Source: Jidongwangia harbinensis (lineage in GTDB: Bacteria; Actinomycetota; Actinomycetes; Mycobacteriales; Micromonosporaceae). From it: a stretch of 64,000 nt of DNA. Positions 7,788-16,398 of the stretch are shown piece by piece; within the stretch, counting starts at the first letter, position 1, and each line of letters starts with the position of its first letter. Under the pieces are notes generated by a model. It had not been told where the DNA came from. It searched no databases and worked only from the letters and a program-made list of their open reading frames with translations. A program made the translations under genes and the position numbers. Where the stretch lies: NCBI RefSeq assembly GCF_020216025.1, contig NZ_JAIWNC010000006.1, positions 248,001 through 312,000 on the forward strand, given 5' to 3'.

Positions 7788-8794
7788 GCCGGCCGGACGC
7801 GACCCCGCCCCACCCGGACCCGACCCCGTCCCGCCCAGATCCGGGCCCGCCCCGGCCGGATGCCACCCCGCCGCGGCCGGATGCGGCCCCGCCCCGGCAG
7901 GACGGGGCGGCGGGGCGCGGGGTCGGACGCCTGCTCGGCTGGCTCACCGCGCCGGTGCCGAAGGGCCGGGTCGCCGCCTTCCGCACGCTGGTGTATCTCT
8001 TCGTCGCCGCCGACCTGGTGGTGTTCACCCCCTGGGTGCGGCACCACGCCGACACGCCCGCCGAGCTGTACCAGCCGCTGCTGGTGGGCCGGCTGCTGCC
8101 GCTGCCCACGCCCGGCGCGGTGCTGGTCCACACGATCTTCGGCCTGCTGCTGGTCACCGCGCTCGCCGCGGCCACCGGGCGCGCGCCGCGGCTGCTCGGC
8201 TGGACCGTCTTCGCGCTGTACTTCGAGTGGATGATCATCGCGATGAGCTATGGCAAGGTCGACCACGACCGGGTCGGGCTGCTCGTCGCGCTGGCCGCGC
8301 TGGCGACCGTCGGGCGGGCCCGGCACGGCGACCCGGAGCCGACCGAGGCGGGCGGCTGGGCGTTGCGGGTCACCCAGATCGCGGCCATCTGCACGTACTT
8401 CCTGGCGGCCTGGGCCAAGCTGCGGTTCGGCGGACTCGACTGGGTGACCAGTTCGGTGCTGGCCCGGGCGATCGTGCGGCGCGGCACCGACCTCGCCGAC
8501 CTGATCGCCGACGTGCCCTACCTGCTGATCGTGGCGCAGTTCGGCATCGTGGCGTTCGAGCTGGCCAGCCCGGTGATTTTCGTGCTCACCGAACGCTGGC
8601 GACAGCGGATGGTGGCGTTCTTCTACTCGTTCCACCTGGCCACGTTCTCGACCATCACGATCTCGTTCGCCCCGCACCTGGTCGCCCTGGCCGGCTTCCT
8701 GCCGCTGGAGCGGGTTCGTCCCGTCGAGTGGGCGCGCGGTTTCGCGGCACGGCGACGTGGTCATGTTAGGGAGCATGAGCGACCGGTGGTATGA
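7784..8794 (+). CDS. HTTM-like (vitamin K-dependent carboxylase-related) membrane protein
   Basis: 336 residues. The first 45 residues are a low-complexity Pro/Asp tail with PRPDATPP-type repeats. After it come at least six hydrophobic segments with the pattern of HTTM proteins: an N-terminal VAAFRTLVYLF, a central MSYGKVDHDR and a later YFLAAWAKLRFGGLDW. The HTTM family is related to the membrane part of gamma-glutamyl carboxylase, but most bacterial members have no known reaction. It is coupled to the upstream gene by a 4-bp overlap and overlaps the GH13 gene start by 20 bp. Confidence 0.75.
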   Translation: MSRPDATPPHPDPTPSRPDPGPPRPDATPPRPDAAPPRQDGAAGRGVGRLLGWLTAPVPKGRVAAFRTLVYLFVAADLVVFTPWVRHHADTPAELYQPLLVGRLLPLPTPGAVLVHTIFGLLLVTALAAATGRAPRLLGWTVFALYFEWMIIAMSYGKVDHDRVGLLVALAALATVGRARHGDPEPTEAGGWALRVTQIAAICTYFLAAWAKLRFGGLDWVTSSVLARAIVRRGTDLADLIADVPYLLIVAQFGIVAFELASPVIFVLTERWRQRMVAFFYSFHLATFSTITISFAPHLVALAGFLPLERVRPVEWARGFAARRRGHVREHERPVV

Positions 8795-10421
8795 GAAGGC
8801 CGTCATCTATTGCCTCGACATCGACACGTTCGCCGACGCGAACGGTGACGGCGTCGGGGACATCCGGGGCCTGATCGGCCGCCTGGACTATCTGGCCCGG
8901 CTGGGGATCACCTGCCTGTGGCTGAACCCGATCCACCCGTCGCCGGACCGCGACGACGGCTACGACGTGCAGGACTTCTACAACGTCGACCCCCGGTTCG
9001 GCACGCTCGGCGACTTCGCGGAACTGCTGCACGAGGCCGGCAACCGGGGCATCAAGGTGATCATCGACCTGGTGGTGAACCACACCTCCGACCAGCACCC
9101 GTGGTTCCAGTCGGCGCGCTCGGACCCGAAGTCGCCGTACCGCGAGTGGTATGTCTGGTCCGAGACCCAGCCCGCGGACCGTCACCAGGGCATGGTCTTC
9201 CCGGGCGAGCAGGACGCCACCTGGACCTACGACCGCACCGCGAAGGCCTGGTACTACCACCGGTTCTACAAGTTCCAGCCGGACCTCAACATCACCAACC
9301 CGGAGGTACGCGAGGAGATCAAGCGGATCTGCTCGTTCTGGCTGCAGCTGGGCGTCTCCGGGTTCCGGATGGACGCGGTCCCGTTCATCATCGAGGCCAC
9401 CGAACCGGGCAACCCGAACTCGCCGAAGGACATGGAGTTCCTCACCGAACTGCGGCAGCACGTGCAGTGGCGCAAGGGCGACGCGGTGCTGCTGGCTGAG
9501 GCGAATGTGGAACCGGACCAGCTCAAGGTGTTCTTCGCCGACGGCGGCAACTCGGCGAACCGGATCCACATGCTGTTCGACTTCATGCTGAACGGCCGGC
9601 TGATGCTGGCGCTGGCCCGGGAGAACACCGAGGGCATCGTCGACGCGCTGCGCGACACGCCGAAGCTGCCCGAGGGCGCGCAGTGGGCGACGTTCCTGCG
9701 CAACCACGACGAGGTGGACCTGTCCCGGCTCACCGCCGAGCAGCGCAACGAGGTGTTCGCGAAGTTCGGCCCGGACGAGAACATGCAGCTGTACGGGCGC
9801 GGCATCCGGCGCCGGCTGGCCCCGATGCTGGACGGCGACCGGCGGCGCATCGAGCTGGCGTACGCGCTGCAGTTCTCCCTGCGCGGCACGCCGGTGCTGC
9901 GGTACGGCGAGGAGATCGGGATGGGCGACGACCTCTCCCAGGACGGCCGGAACGCGATCCGTACCCCGATGCAGTGGTCCTCGAAGTCCAACGGCGGGTT
10001 CTCCACCGCACCGGCCGCGCAGCTGGTCCGCCCGGTCGTCTCGACCGACGAGTACGGCTACGAGAAGGTCAACGTCACCGCCCAGCGGCACGACCCGAAC
10101 TCGCTGCTGTCCTGGTTCGAGCGGATGATCCGGACGCTGCGGGAGGCGCCGGAGGTGGGCAGCGGCAGCTGCACGCACGTGGACGTGCCGGTCCCCTCGG
10201 GTGTGCTGGTGCACCGCGCCGACGACCGCACCGGCACCATGCTGTTCGTGCACAACCTGGCCGGCGAGGACGCGGTCCTGGACCTGAGCACCGTGCGCGA
10301 GGAGGCGGACTTCCCGAACGACGTGCTGGCCGACCAGGAGTACCCGGACCTGGGCACGTTCGAGAAGGTGGCGGTGGCCGGCTACGGATACCGGTGGATC
10401 CGTCTGTGCCGGAATCCGTGA
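8775..10421 (+). CDS. GH13 enzyme, trehalose-synthase-like (alpha-amylase family)
   Basis: 548 residues. All four GH13 motifs are present: DLVVNHTS (region I), GFRMDAVPF with nucleophile Asp200, LLAEANV with acid/base Glu242, and FLRNHDEVD with Asp312. The start DRWYEKAVIYCLDIDTFADANGDGVGD and the YYHRFYKFQPDLN segment match the TreS subfamily, which interconverts maltose and trehalose; alpha-glucosidase activity cannot be excluded. A C-terminal beta domain is present, but the maltokinase fusion found in some TreS proteins is absent. I prefer the ATG at 8775, where homology begins. GTG at 8757 and ATG at 8763 are in frame but lack a ribosome site. It is probably the last gene of the PadR-led operon. 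Confidence 0.88.
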   Translation: MSDRWYEKAVIYCLDIDTFADANGDGVGDIRGLIGRLDYLARLGITCLWLNPIHPSPDRDDGYDVQDFYNVDPRFGTLGDFAELLHEAGNRGIKVIIDLVVNHTSDQHPWFQSARSDPKSPYREWYVWSETQPADRHQGMVFPGEQDATWTYDRTAKAWYYHRFYKFQPDLNITNPEVREEIKRICSFWLQLGVSGFRMDAVPFIIEATEPGNPNSPKDMEFLTELRQHVQWRKGDAVLLAEANVEPDQLKVFFADGGNSANRIHMLFDFMLNGRLMLALARENTEGIVDALRDTPKLPEGAQWATFLRNHDEVDLSRLTAEQRNEVFAKFGPDENMQLYGRGIRRRLAPMLDGDRRRIELAYALQFSLRGTPVLRYGEEIGMGDDLSQDGRNAIRTPMQWSSKSNGGFSTAPAAQLVRPVVSTDEYGYEKVNVTAQRHDPNSLLSWFERMIRTLREAPEVGSGSCTHVDVPVPSGVLVHRADDRTGTMLFVHNLAGEDAVLDLSTVREEADFPNDVLADQEYPDLGTFEKVAVAGYGYRWIRLCRNP

Positions 10422-10467
10422 CGGCTAGAGTCAGCCGACCACACCGGTAGAACTGCGGAGGCGTGCA

Positions 10468-11226
10468 ATGACCCAGCCGAGTCGGGTAGCGATCGTGACC
10501 GGAGCCGCGCGCGGCATCGGCGAGGCGACCGCGCGGAAACTCGCCGCCGACGGCCTCGCCGTGGCCGTCGTCGACCTCGACGAGGCGGCCTGCGCGAGTA
10601 CCGTCACGGCGATCCACGACGCGGGCGGGTCGGCGCTCGCCGTGGGCGCCGACGTCGCCGACCCGGCGCAGGTCACCGCGGCCGTGGAGCGGGTGGTCGC
10701 CGAGTTGGGCCCGCCCACGGTTCTGGTCAACAACGCCGGCGTGCTGCGCGACAACCTGCTGTTCAAGATGAGCGACGACGACTGGGAGACCGTCATGGCG
10801 GTCCACCTGCGCGGGGCGTTCCTGTTCAGCCGGGCGGTGCAGAAGCACATGGTCGACGCCGGCTGGGGCCGCATCGTCTGCCTCTCCAGCACCTCGGCGC
10901 TGGGCAACCGCGGCCAGGCCAACTACGCCGCGGCGAAGGCCGGACTGCAGGGCTTCACGAAGACGCTGGCGATCGAGCTGGGCCGCTTCGGTGTCACCGC
11001 GAACGCGGTCGCGCCCGGCTTCATCGTCACCGACATGACCGCGGCCACCGCGGCGCGGGTGGGTGTCGACTTCGCCGACTTTCAGAAGGCGGCGATCAGC
11101 CAGATCCCGGTCGGCCGCGCGGGCCGCCCCGAAGACGTCGCGAACACCGTATCCTTCCTGGTCAGTGAGGGGGCCGGTTTTGTCTCCGGTCAGGTGATCT
11201 ACGTGGCCGGCGGCCCCCGCACCTGA
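10468..11226 (+). CDS. SDR family oxidoreductase, 3-oxoacyl-ACP reductase (FabG) type
   Basis: 252 residues of a classical SDR. The cofactor site is TGAARGIGEA, followed by NNAGVLRD, a catalytic Ser in CLSSTSALGNRGQ, and Tyr153/Lys157 in NYAAAKAG. Asp-37-type acid (VVDLDEA) in the cofactor loop favours NAD(H) over NADP(H). FabG-like members reduce 3-oxoacyl thioesters, but many actinobacterial paralogues act on other ketones, so the substrate is uncertain. GGAGG lies upstream of the ATG. Confidence 0.9.
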   Translation: MTQPSRVAIVTGAARGIGEATARKLAADGLAVAVVDLDEAACASTVTAIHDAGGSALAVGADVADPAQVTAAVERVVAELGPPTVLVNNAGVLRDNLLFKMSDDDWETVMAVHLRGAFLFSRAVQKHMVDAGWGRIVCLSSTSALGNRGQANYAAAKAGLQGFTKTLAIELGRFGVTANAVAPGFIVTDMTAATAARVGVDFADFQKAAISQIPVGRAGRPEDVANTVSFLVSEGAGFVSGQVIYVAGGPRT

Positions 11227-11296
11227 CCGGGTGGTTGCCCGGCCGCGCTACAACTGAGAGTGTGCGGCCGAGTGCGAAAGGGTGGAGAAGCGGACT

Positions 11297-11710
11297 GTGA
11301 AACGACGGATGGCCTCCCGGAGTGTCTCGTTGACCAGCACGTTCCTGCTGCTCGCCGCGGGCGGCGTGGCGGCGTGCGACAACGACGACGACTACCAGGA
11401 CGAGGGCTTCTACTGCGCCGACGAGAACGGCGTGATCGTCGACGAGGACAACTGCGACGACGACGACGGTCGTAGTGGCGGCGTGGGTCTGATCCCCTTC
11501 TTCATCTGGCACTCGAGCAGCTACCGCCCCGGCTACGGCATCGGCCAGAAACTTCCGCCGGGCGGCAACCGGTTCGCCTACAACGACCGGGCGGCGCGCC
11601 AGCGGTTCGGCCTGCCCGCCACCGGCCGGATCGCCAACGGCACGATCAAGAGCAGCGTGGTCGGCAAGGGCGGCGGCTCCACCGGCAAGTCCTCCAAGTC
11701 CGGCAGCTGA
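11297..11710 (+). CDS. Acidic lipoprotein, YgiB/DUF1190-like partner of an ATP-grasp ligase
   Basis: 137 residues from GTG 11297, chosen because GGAGAA lies nine bases upstream; an in-frame GTG at 11282 would add five residues. A basic start and hydrophobic core end in the lipobox VAAC. The mature part opens with an Asp-rich stretch (DNDDDYQDE, then DEDNCDDDDG) and ends in a Gly/Ser/Lys-rich tail (GKGGGSTGKSSKSGS). Four bases separate it from the downstream glutathionylspermidine-synthase-like gene. The arrangement resembles the E. coli pairs ygiB-ygiC and yjfM-yjfC, where a lipoprotein gene precedes such a ligase. Homology to DUF1190 is a layout-based inference, not a sequence match I can prove. 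Confidence 0.75.
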   Translation: MKRRMASRSVSLTSTFLLLAAGGVAACDNDDDYQDEGFYCADENGVIVDEDNCDDDDGRSGGVGLIPFFIWHSSSYRPGYGIGQKLPPGGNRFAYNDRAARQRFGLPATGRIANGTIKSSVVGKGGGSTGKSSKSGS

Positions 11711-11714
11711 CGCC

Positions 11715-13169
11715 GTGCGCCGGGTTCCGCACGGGCCGGTCCGCGACGGCTGGCGGCTGACCAACTACAGCCTCGGGCTGACCTACAACGACACCGAGCT
11801 GCCCGACGGGACGATGATCTCGTACTGGCAGGAGGGGCCGTACTACGAGTTCACCCAGGACGAGATCGAGGAACTCGAGGCGGCCACGGCCACGCTGCGG
11901 GCGATGTGCATCGAGGCCGGCGACTGGATGGTGCAGCAGTGCCCCCGGCGCACGGTGGAGGGCCGCCGGCAGGGCTACTTCCAGTCCGTCTGCGCCCCGG
12001 AGAGCTGCTACCTGGCGCGGATCGGCATCCCCGAGTACGCCCACGAGCAGATCATCCGGACCTGGTTCGACGGCGACGCGGACACCTGGACGCACTACGA
12101 CAAGGATCCGGAGATGCGGCTCCCGATGGAGACGCCGGACTACTCGCCGAGCATCTACGGCCGGTTCGACCTCTGGTACAACGGTGCCGGCAGCACGCCG
12201 CGGCTGCTCGAGTACAACGCGCAGACGCCGACGTCGCTGGTCGAGGCCGCGGTGGTGCAGTGGCACTGGGCCGACCAGACCAACCTGACCCAGCACCCGT
12301 GGCGGCAGTGGAACTCGATCCACGACCGGCTGGTCGGCTGGGAGGCCGCGGACGGCGAGCCGGCCGATCCGGGTGCGTGGCGGCGCAACATCGCCAAGTT
12401 GCGCGAGGCGCGGACCTGGCTGCCGGAGAAGCCCAAGATCTATTTCGCGTACGAGACCTCGGAGACGTCCGGCGAGGACCGGATGAACGTGGCGTACCTG
12501 ATGTCCACGGCCGAGGAGGCCGGTTACCCGGTCGAGCTGATCGCGATGAGCCAGATCGGCTGGGACGTGGCCGGCGACCGGGTGGTGTATGTGCCGGCGC
12601 CGGGCCAGGAGCACAGGGCCGAGCCGATCGACATCATCTTCATGCTCTATCCGTGGGAGTGGTTCTGGAACGAGGAGGGCGGCAAGGCCTTCTTCCGGAA
12701 CATGGCCGACCCGACCAAGCGGGGCACGGTGTGGATCGAGCCGCCGTACTCCGCCGCGCTGCTGGGCAACAAGGCGCTGCTGCCGGTGCTGTGGAAGCTG
12801 TTCGGCGACGATCCGGAGCGTGGTAGGTACCTGCTGCCGTCGTACTTCGCGGAGTCCTCGGGCGCGGCCCAGCTCACGTCGTACGCCAAGAAGCCGGTCT
12901 GGGGTCGCGAAGGTGGCTCGGTCACGCTGGTGCGCGACGGCGCGCCGATCACCGACAACCCGTCCGAGTACGGCACGGACGGGCGGTACGTGGTGCAGGA
13001 GCTGTGCGAGCTACCGCCGTTCGAGGGGCTGGAGGGCACGGTCCACCCGGTGCTGGGCGCCTGGCTGGTGGACGGCGAGCCGGCCGGTCTCGGCATCCGC
13101 GAGGGACTGGGCACGGACGGCCTGATCACCAAGGATCGCTGCAACTTCGTCCCGCATGTGATCGTCTGA
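11715..13169 (+). CDS. Glutathionylspermidine-synthase-like ATP-grasp ligase (YgiC-type)
   Basis: 484 residues from GTG 11715. The sequence matches the synthetase half of glutathionylspermidine synthase: RFDLWYNGAGSTPRLLEYNAQTPTSLVEA, the GEDRMNVAYLMSTAEEAG region, FFRNMADPTKRGTVWIEPPYSA and a C-terminal LGAWLVDGEPAGLGIREG. The amidase half of the E. coli bifunctional enzyme is absent. Actinomycetes use mycothiol rather than glutathione, so glutathionylspermidine is an unlikely product. The family chemistry (ATP-driven ligation of an amine to a carboxylate) may act on the lipoprotein encoded just before it or on a small molecule. It is convergent with the minus-strand gene that begins on the next base. 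Confidence 0.88.
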   Translation: MRRVPHGPVRDGWRLTNYSLGLTYNDTELPDGTMISYWQEGPYYEFTQDEIEELEAATATLRAMCIEAGDWMVQQCPRRTVEGRRQGYFQSVCAPESCYLARIGIPEYAHEQIIRTWFDGDADTWTHYDKDPEMRLPMETPDYSPSIYGRFDLWYNGAGSTPRLLEYNAQTPTSLVEAAVVQWHWADQTNLTQHPWRQWNSIHDRLVGWEAADGEPADPGAWRRNIAKLREARTWLPEKPKIYFAYETSETSGEDRMNVAYLMSTAEEAGYPVELIAMSQIGWDVAGDRVVYVPAPGQEHRAEPIDIIFMLYPWEWFWNEEGGKAFFRNMADPTKRGTVWIEPPYSAALLGNKALLPVLWKLFGDDPERGRYLLPSYFAESSGAAQLTSYAKKPVWGREGGSVTLVRDGAPITDNPSEYGTDGRYVVQELCELPPFEGLEGTVHPVLGAWLVDGEPAGLGIREGLGTDGLITKDRCNFVPHVIV

Positions 13170-13592
13170 TCAGCGGGCGCGGTGCCGCCACAGCCACCAG
13201 AGGCCGATGAACGGCAGGATCAGCGGCACGTAGCCGTAGCCGCTGCCGTAGCGCGACCAGACCGTGTCGTCCGGGAACGCCACCGCGTCGGCGACGCTCA
13301 GCGTGCCCACCACCAGCACACCGAGCAGCTCGACCGTGCAACCGGCCAGGGCGATCAGCCGGCCCCGGGCGCCGCCGACCGCGAGGCCGACCGTCGCCGC
13401 CAGGTAGACCAGCGCCGCGCCCGCGGACAGCAGGTACGCCAGCGGCGCCTCGTCGAAGCGGGTGGCGATCTGCACGCCGGCCCGGGCCCCGGCGGACAGC
13501 GCGAAGATGCCGTACACCAGCAGCAGCACCCGGCCCGCGCCGGTGCCGATCGCGGCGTCCGACGGGCGGGTCGTGGGGGTCCGCTCAGCCAC
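13170..13592 (-). CDS. Small polytopic membrane protein
   Basis: 140 residues with four hydrophobic segments (about 20-38, 48-75, 80-105, 120-136) and a basic C-terminus (WWLWRHRAR). The loop VAFPDDTVWSRYGSGYGYVPL before the last segment is typical of a family of small actinobacterial membrane proteins without known function. It overlaps the upstream gene by 8 bp and forms a two-gene operon with it. Confidence 0.75.
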   Translation of the reverse strand: MAERTPTTRPSDAAIGTGAGRVLLLVYGIFALSAGARAGVQIATRFDEAPLAYLLSAGAALVYLAATVGLAVGGARGRLIALAGCTVELLGVLVVGTLSVADAVAFPDDTVWSRYGSGYGYVPLILPFIGLWWLWRHRAR

Positions 13593-13950
13593 CGGTCACC
13601 GACGCGATCTGCTGCAGCCGCAGCACCAGCACCGGCAGCACCAGGCAGGCGATGCCGAGGATGAGGTTGCCCCACCGGGTGGGTTCCATCCGGGCCAGCA
13701 CGATGGCGGTGGGCGGGAACCCGACCGTGGTGATCAGATAACCGGCGAAGGTGGCCGTCTCGGCGGGGCGGCTGCCGTCGAAGAGGCCGATCACCGCCAC
13801 CACCGCCAGCACCGCGACCAGGCCGCCGAGCACCGCGGTGGCCAGCAGGTCGGCGCGGATCGGCGCCCGGTCCAGCGCGCACCGGACCAGGTACCAGACC
13901 GCCAGGACCAGCGACACCACGATGGTGGCGACCGACAGGGGACCGTTCAC
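13585..13950 (-). CDS. Small membrane protein, first gene of a two-gene operon
   Basis: 121 residues from GTG 13950. Four hydrophobic segments are visible (VATIVVSLVLAVWYLV, ATAVLGGLVAVLAVVAVIGLF, the AGYLITTVGFPPTAIVLA region and ILGIACLVLPVLVL). Longer upstream starts would add a hydrophilic Pro/Thr-rich stretch that looks non-coding, so I chose this GTG. The protein is unrecognised, and its tail overlaps the next gene by 8 bp. Confidence 0.7.
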   Translation of the reverse strand: MNGPLSVATIVVSLVLAVWYLVRCALDRAPIRADLLATAVLGGLVAVLAVVAVIGLFDGSRPAETATFAGYLITTVGFPPTAIVLARMEPTRWGNLILGIACLVLPVLVLRLQQIASVTGG

Positions 13951-14027
13951 CCGGCACAGCGTACTGATCAGCGGACCCGTGTTAGCTTTCGGCCGGGTGG
14001 TCGGCTCGGTGGAGGGTGGGCGGTCGG

Positions 14028-14924
14028 ATGCGGTTCGGACTTCTGGGTACGGGACCGTGGGCGCGGATCGCACACGCGCCCGGCCTCGCCGCCCACGACG
14101 GCGTCGAGTTCGCCGGCGTCTGGGGCCGGGACGGTGCCAAGGCGGCGGCGCTCGCCGAGGAGTACGGCGCCACTCCGTACCCCAGCGTGGTGGCGCTGAT
14201 CGAGGCGGTGGACGCGGTCGCGATCGCGCTGCCGCCGGACGTGCAGGCGCCGGTCGCGTTGCGGGCGGCGCGGGCCGGCCGGCACCTGCTGCTGGACAAG
14301 CCGGTCGCGTTCACGGTCGCCGAGGCGCAGGAGATCCTGGCCGCCGCCCGGGAGCGGGGCGTCGCCTCGGTGGTGTTCTTCACCCGCCGGTTCATGCCGC
14401 AGCTGCGCGACTTCCTGGCCGAGGCGGCGGCGACCGGCGGCTGGACCGAGGCCCGGGTGGACCACGTCGGGACCATCTACGACGAGGGGAACCCGTTCGG
14501 TGCGTCGCCGTGGCGCCGGGAGAGCGGCGGGCTGTGGGATGTCGGCCCGCACGCGGTGGCGCTGCTGCTGCCGGTGCTGGGGCCGGTGACCGAGGTGGCG
14601 GCGATGACCGCGCCGCGGGACATGAGCCACGTGCTGCTGCGGCATGCGTCCGGCGCGGTGAGCACGCTGACCCTGTCGGTGGACGTGCCGCCGGCCGCGG
14701 CCCGGGAGGAGGCGGTGCTGGCCGGGGAGGCGGGTCTGCGTACCGTGCCGGCGCCGCCCTGGGAGCCGGTCACCGCGTACCGTCATGCGCTCGACGACCT
14801 GCTCGCCGCCGCGTCCGGCGGCCCGAGTCCGGAGCTGGACGTCCGGTTCGGCGCCGAGGTCACCGCGATCCTGGCCGCCGCGGACACCGCGGCCCGGACC
14901 GGCCGCACCGTACCGGTCGGCTGA
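14028..14924 (+). CDS. Gfo/Idh/MocA family oxidoreductase
   Basis: 298 residues. An N-terminal Rossmann fold starts at once with FGLLGTGPWARIAHAP, followed by LPPDVQAPVALRAARAGRHLLLDKPVAFTVAEA, in which the DKP Lys is the conserved catalytic or binding residue (EKP in most members). The C-terminal domain has GGLWDVGPHAVALLLPVLG, with the family's G-x-x-x-D-x-x-x-H pattern. These enzymes oxidise or reduce sugars and cyclitols with NAD(P). The substrate is not evident. I chose ATG 14028 over 14016 because the Rossmann motif then begins at residue 3. Confidence 0.87.
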   Translation: MRFGLLGTGPWARIAHAPGLAAHDGVEFAGVWGRDGAKAAALAEEYGATPYPSVVALIEAVDAVAIALPPDVQAPVALRAARAGRHLLLDKPVAFTVAEAQEILAAARERGVASVVFFTRRFMPQLRDFLAEAAATGGWTEARVDHVGTIYDEGNPFGASPWRRESGGLWDVGPHAVALLLPVLGPVTEVAAMTAPRDMSHVLLRHASGAVSTLTLSVDVPPAAAREEAVLAGEAGLRTVPAPPWEPVTAYRHALDDLLAAASGGPSPELDVRFGAEVTAILAAADTAARTGRTVPVG

Positions 14925-14967
14925 GCCCACCCGCGGCGGAAAACCTATGCAAGTTCCTTGAATGAGC

Positions 14968-14996
14968 CCATCCGGGCGGTCCGGTGCTCCGAATCG
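14968..14996 (+). promoter_or_regulatory. SigK-type promoter of sigK (autoregulation)
   Basis: CCATCC (14968-14973) and CCGAATCG (14989-14996) are separated by 15 bp. This matches the SigK promoter consensus known from mycobacteria (CCATCC and CCGAATCG boxes). The same boxes with the same spacing precede the fasciclin gene at 16399-16427. It lies 48 bp before the sigK start. Confidence 0.8.
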
Positions 14997-15043
14997 TTGA
15001 TGCAGAGCATGACTTTCGTGAGCACCGATCCGGGAGGACCAGC

Positions 15044-15655
15044 ATGACGGACCGCGGCGAGGCCCGCCGGGCGGACCATCTCGCGTCGGTACCCCCGCCG
15101 CCACCGGACGCCGCCGATCTGGTGCGCGCCGTGGCCCGGGGCGACGAGGCGGCGTTCGGCCGGCTCTACGACCTGGTCGCGCCGCGGGTCTTCGGGCTGA
15201 TCCGCCGGGTGCTCCGGGACCCCGCGCAGGCCGAGGAGGTCGCCCAGGAGGTCATGGTCGAGGTGTGGCGTACCGCCAACCGGTTCGACCCGGCCCGGGG
15301 TTCCGCCACCGCGTGGGTGTTCACCATCGCGCACCGGCGGGCGGTGGACCGGGTCCGCGCCGAGCAGGCGTCCGCGAACCGCACGATGAAGGTCGGCGCG
15401 GCGTCCGTGGACACGCCGTACGACGAGGTGGTGGACGAGGTGACCGGCCGGCTGGAACGCCAGCAGGTGCGCCACTGCCTGGACGACCTCACCGAGCTGC
15501 AGCGGCAGGCCGTGACCCTGGCCTACTACCAGGGCCATTCGTACGCCGAGGTGGCGGATCTGCTCGCCACGCCGCTGCCGACGGTGAAGAGCCGGATGCG
15601 CGACGGACTGATCCGGTTGCGCGACTGCCTGGGTGTGGAGGTGGCGACCAGATGA
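15044..15655 (+). CDS. sigK: ECF RNA polymerase sigma factor SigK
   Basis: 203 residues from ATG 15044, preceded by GGGAGGA. Region 2 is seen in DEAAFGRLYDLVAPRVFGL, VLRDPAQAEEVAQEVMVEVWR and RFDPARGSATAWVFTIAHRRAVDRVR. Region 4 is DLTELQRQAVTLAYYQGHSYAEVADLL with TVKSRMRDGLIRLRDCL. The adjoining anti-sigma gene, the fasciclin gene and the SigK-type promoters identify it as SigK rather than another ECF factor. In mycobacteria SigK drives the antigens MPT70/MPT83. Its stop overlaps the anti-sigma start by 4 bp. Confidence 0.9.
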   Translation: MTDRGEARRADHLASVPPPPPDAADLVRAVARGDEAAFGRLYDLVAPRVFGLIRRVLRDPAQAEEVAQEVMVEVWRTANRFDPARGSATAWVFTIAHRRAVDRVRAEQASANRTMKVGAASVDTPYDEVVDEVTGRLERQQVRHCLDDLTELQRQAVTLAYYQGHSYAEVADLLATPLPTVKSRMRDGLIRLRDCLGVEVATR

Positions 15656-16395
15656 CGGACGACATTCACGCGCTGGTCGGCGCGTACGCGCTGAACGCGG
15701 TCGACGATTTGGAGCGGGCCGCGTTCGAGCGGCATCTCGCGGACTGTCCGGCCTGCCGCGCCGACGCCGACGAGTTGCGGGAGACCGCGGCCCGGCTGGC
15801 CGGCGACACCTGGTCGGTGCCGCCCCCGCGGCTGCGGGGCGAGGTGCTGGCGGCGATCGGCCGGACCCGGCAGCTGCCGCCGGTGACCACGGCGGCGGCC
15901 CGCCCGGAGCAGTCCGGCTGGCGTCGCCGCCTGGTCGCCGCGGCGGCCGCGGTGGCGCTGGCCGGCGGGACCGGCGCGGCCGTCTACGCGGTGCAGGAGC
16001 AGCGGGTACGCGAGAACGGGACGCTGGCCGCCGAGGCGCAGCTGCGCGAGGCCCGGACCCGGTCCATCCTGGCGGCGCCGGACGTGGTGGTCCGTACCGC
16101 CCCGATGTCCGGCGGCGGCAAGGTCACGGTCGCGTCCTCGGCCCTGCGGGACGCCGGCGTGGTCCTGGTCGGCGCCGACCAGGCACCCGCCGCGGACCAG
16201 GCGTTCCAGCTCTGGACGGTGCGTGGCGGCGGGGCACCGGTGGCGGTGCCGGACGGCGTGCTCGCGGCCGGGTCGGCCGTCGGCGTGGAGATCGTGGACG
16301 GGCTGCCGGACGTCGATGCCGTTGCGGTGTCGCTGGAACCGGCGGGCGGGTCCGTCACACCGACCACTGTGGTCGGTCAGGTTTCCCCGATCTGA
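15652..16395 (+). CDS. rskA: Anti-sigma-K factor (RskA-like), membrane-anchored
   Basis: 247 residues. The cytosolic N-terminal anti-sigma domain has the zinc-binding pattern His28-x3-Cys32-x2-Cys35 (HLADCPAC). One transmembrane helix (about 88-107, LVAAAAAVALAGGTGAAVYAV) leads to an extracytoplasmic RskA C-terminal domain (FQLWTVRGGGAPV, VEIVDGLPDVDAVAVSLEPAGGS). It should hold SigK inactive until regulated proteolysis releases it; in mycobacteria RskA is cut by Rip1. It is coupled to sigK by an ATGA overlap. Confidence 0.9.
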   Translation: MTDDIHALVGAYALNAVDDLERAAFERHLADCPACRADADELRETAARLAGDTWSVPPPRLRGEVLAAIGRTRQLPPVTTAAARPEQSGWRRRLVAAAAAVALAGGTGAAVYAVQEQRVRENGTLAAEAQLREARTRSILAAPDVVVRTAPMSGGGKVTVASSALRDAGVVLVGADQAPAADQAFQLWTVRGGGAPVAVPDGVLAAGSAVGVEIVDGLPDVDAVAVSLEPAGGSVTPTTVVGQVSPI

Positions 16396-16398
16396 CAC

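Noticed and set aside
7784..7920. Pro/Asp-rich repeats at the start of the HTTM-like gene as a separate small gene or a wrong start
   Set aside because: The frame is continuous, the ATGA overlap supports translation from 7784, and similar disordered tails are common in actinobacterial membrane proteins.
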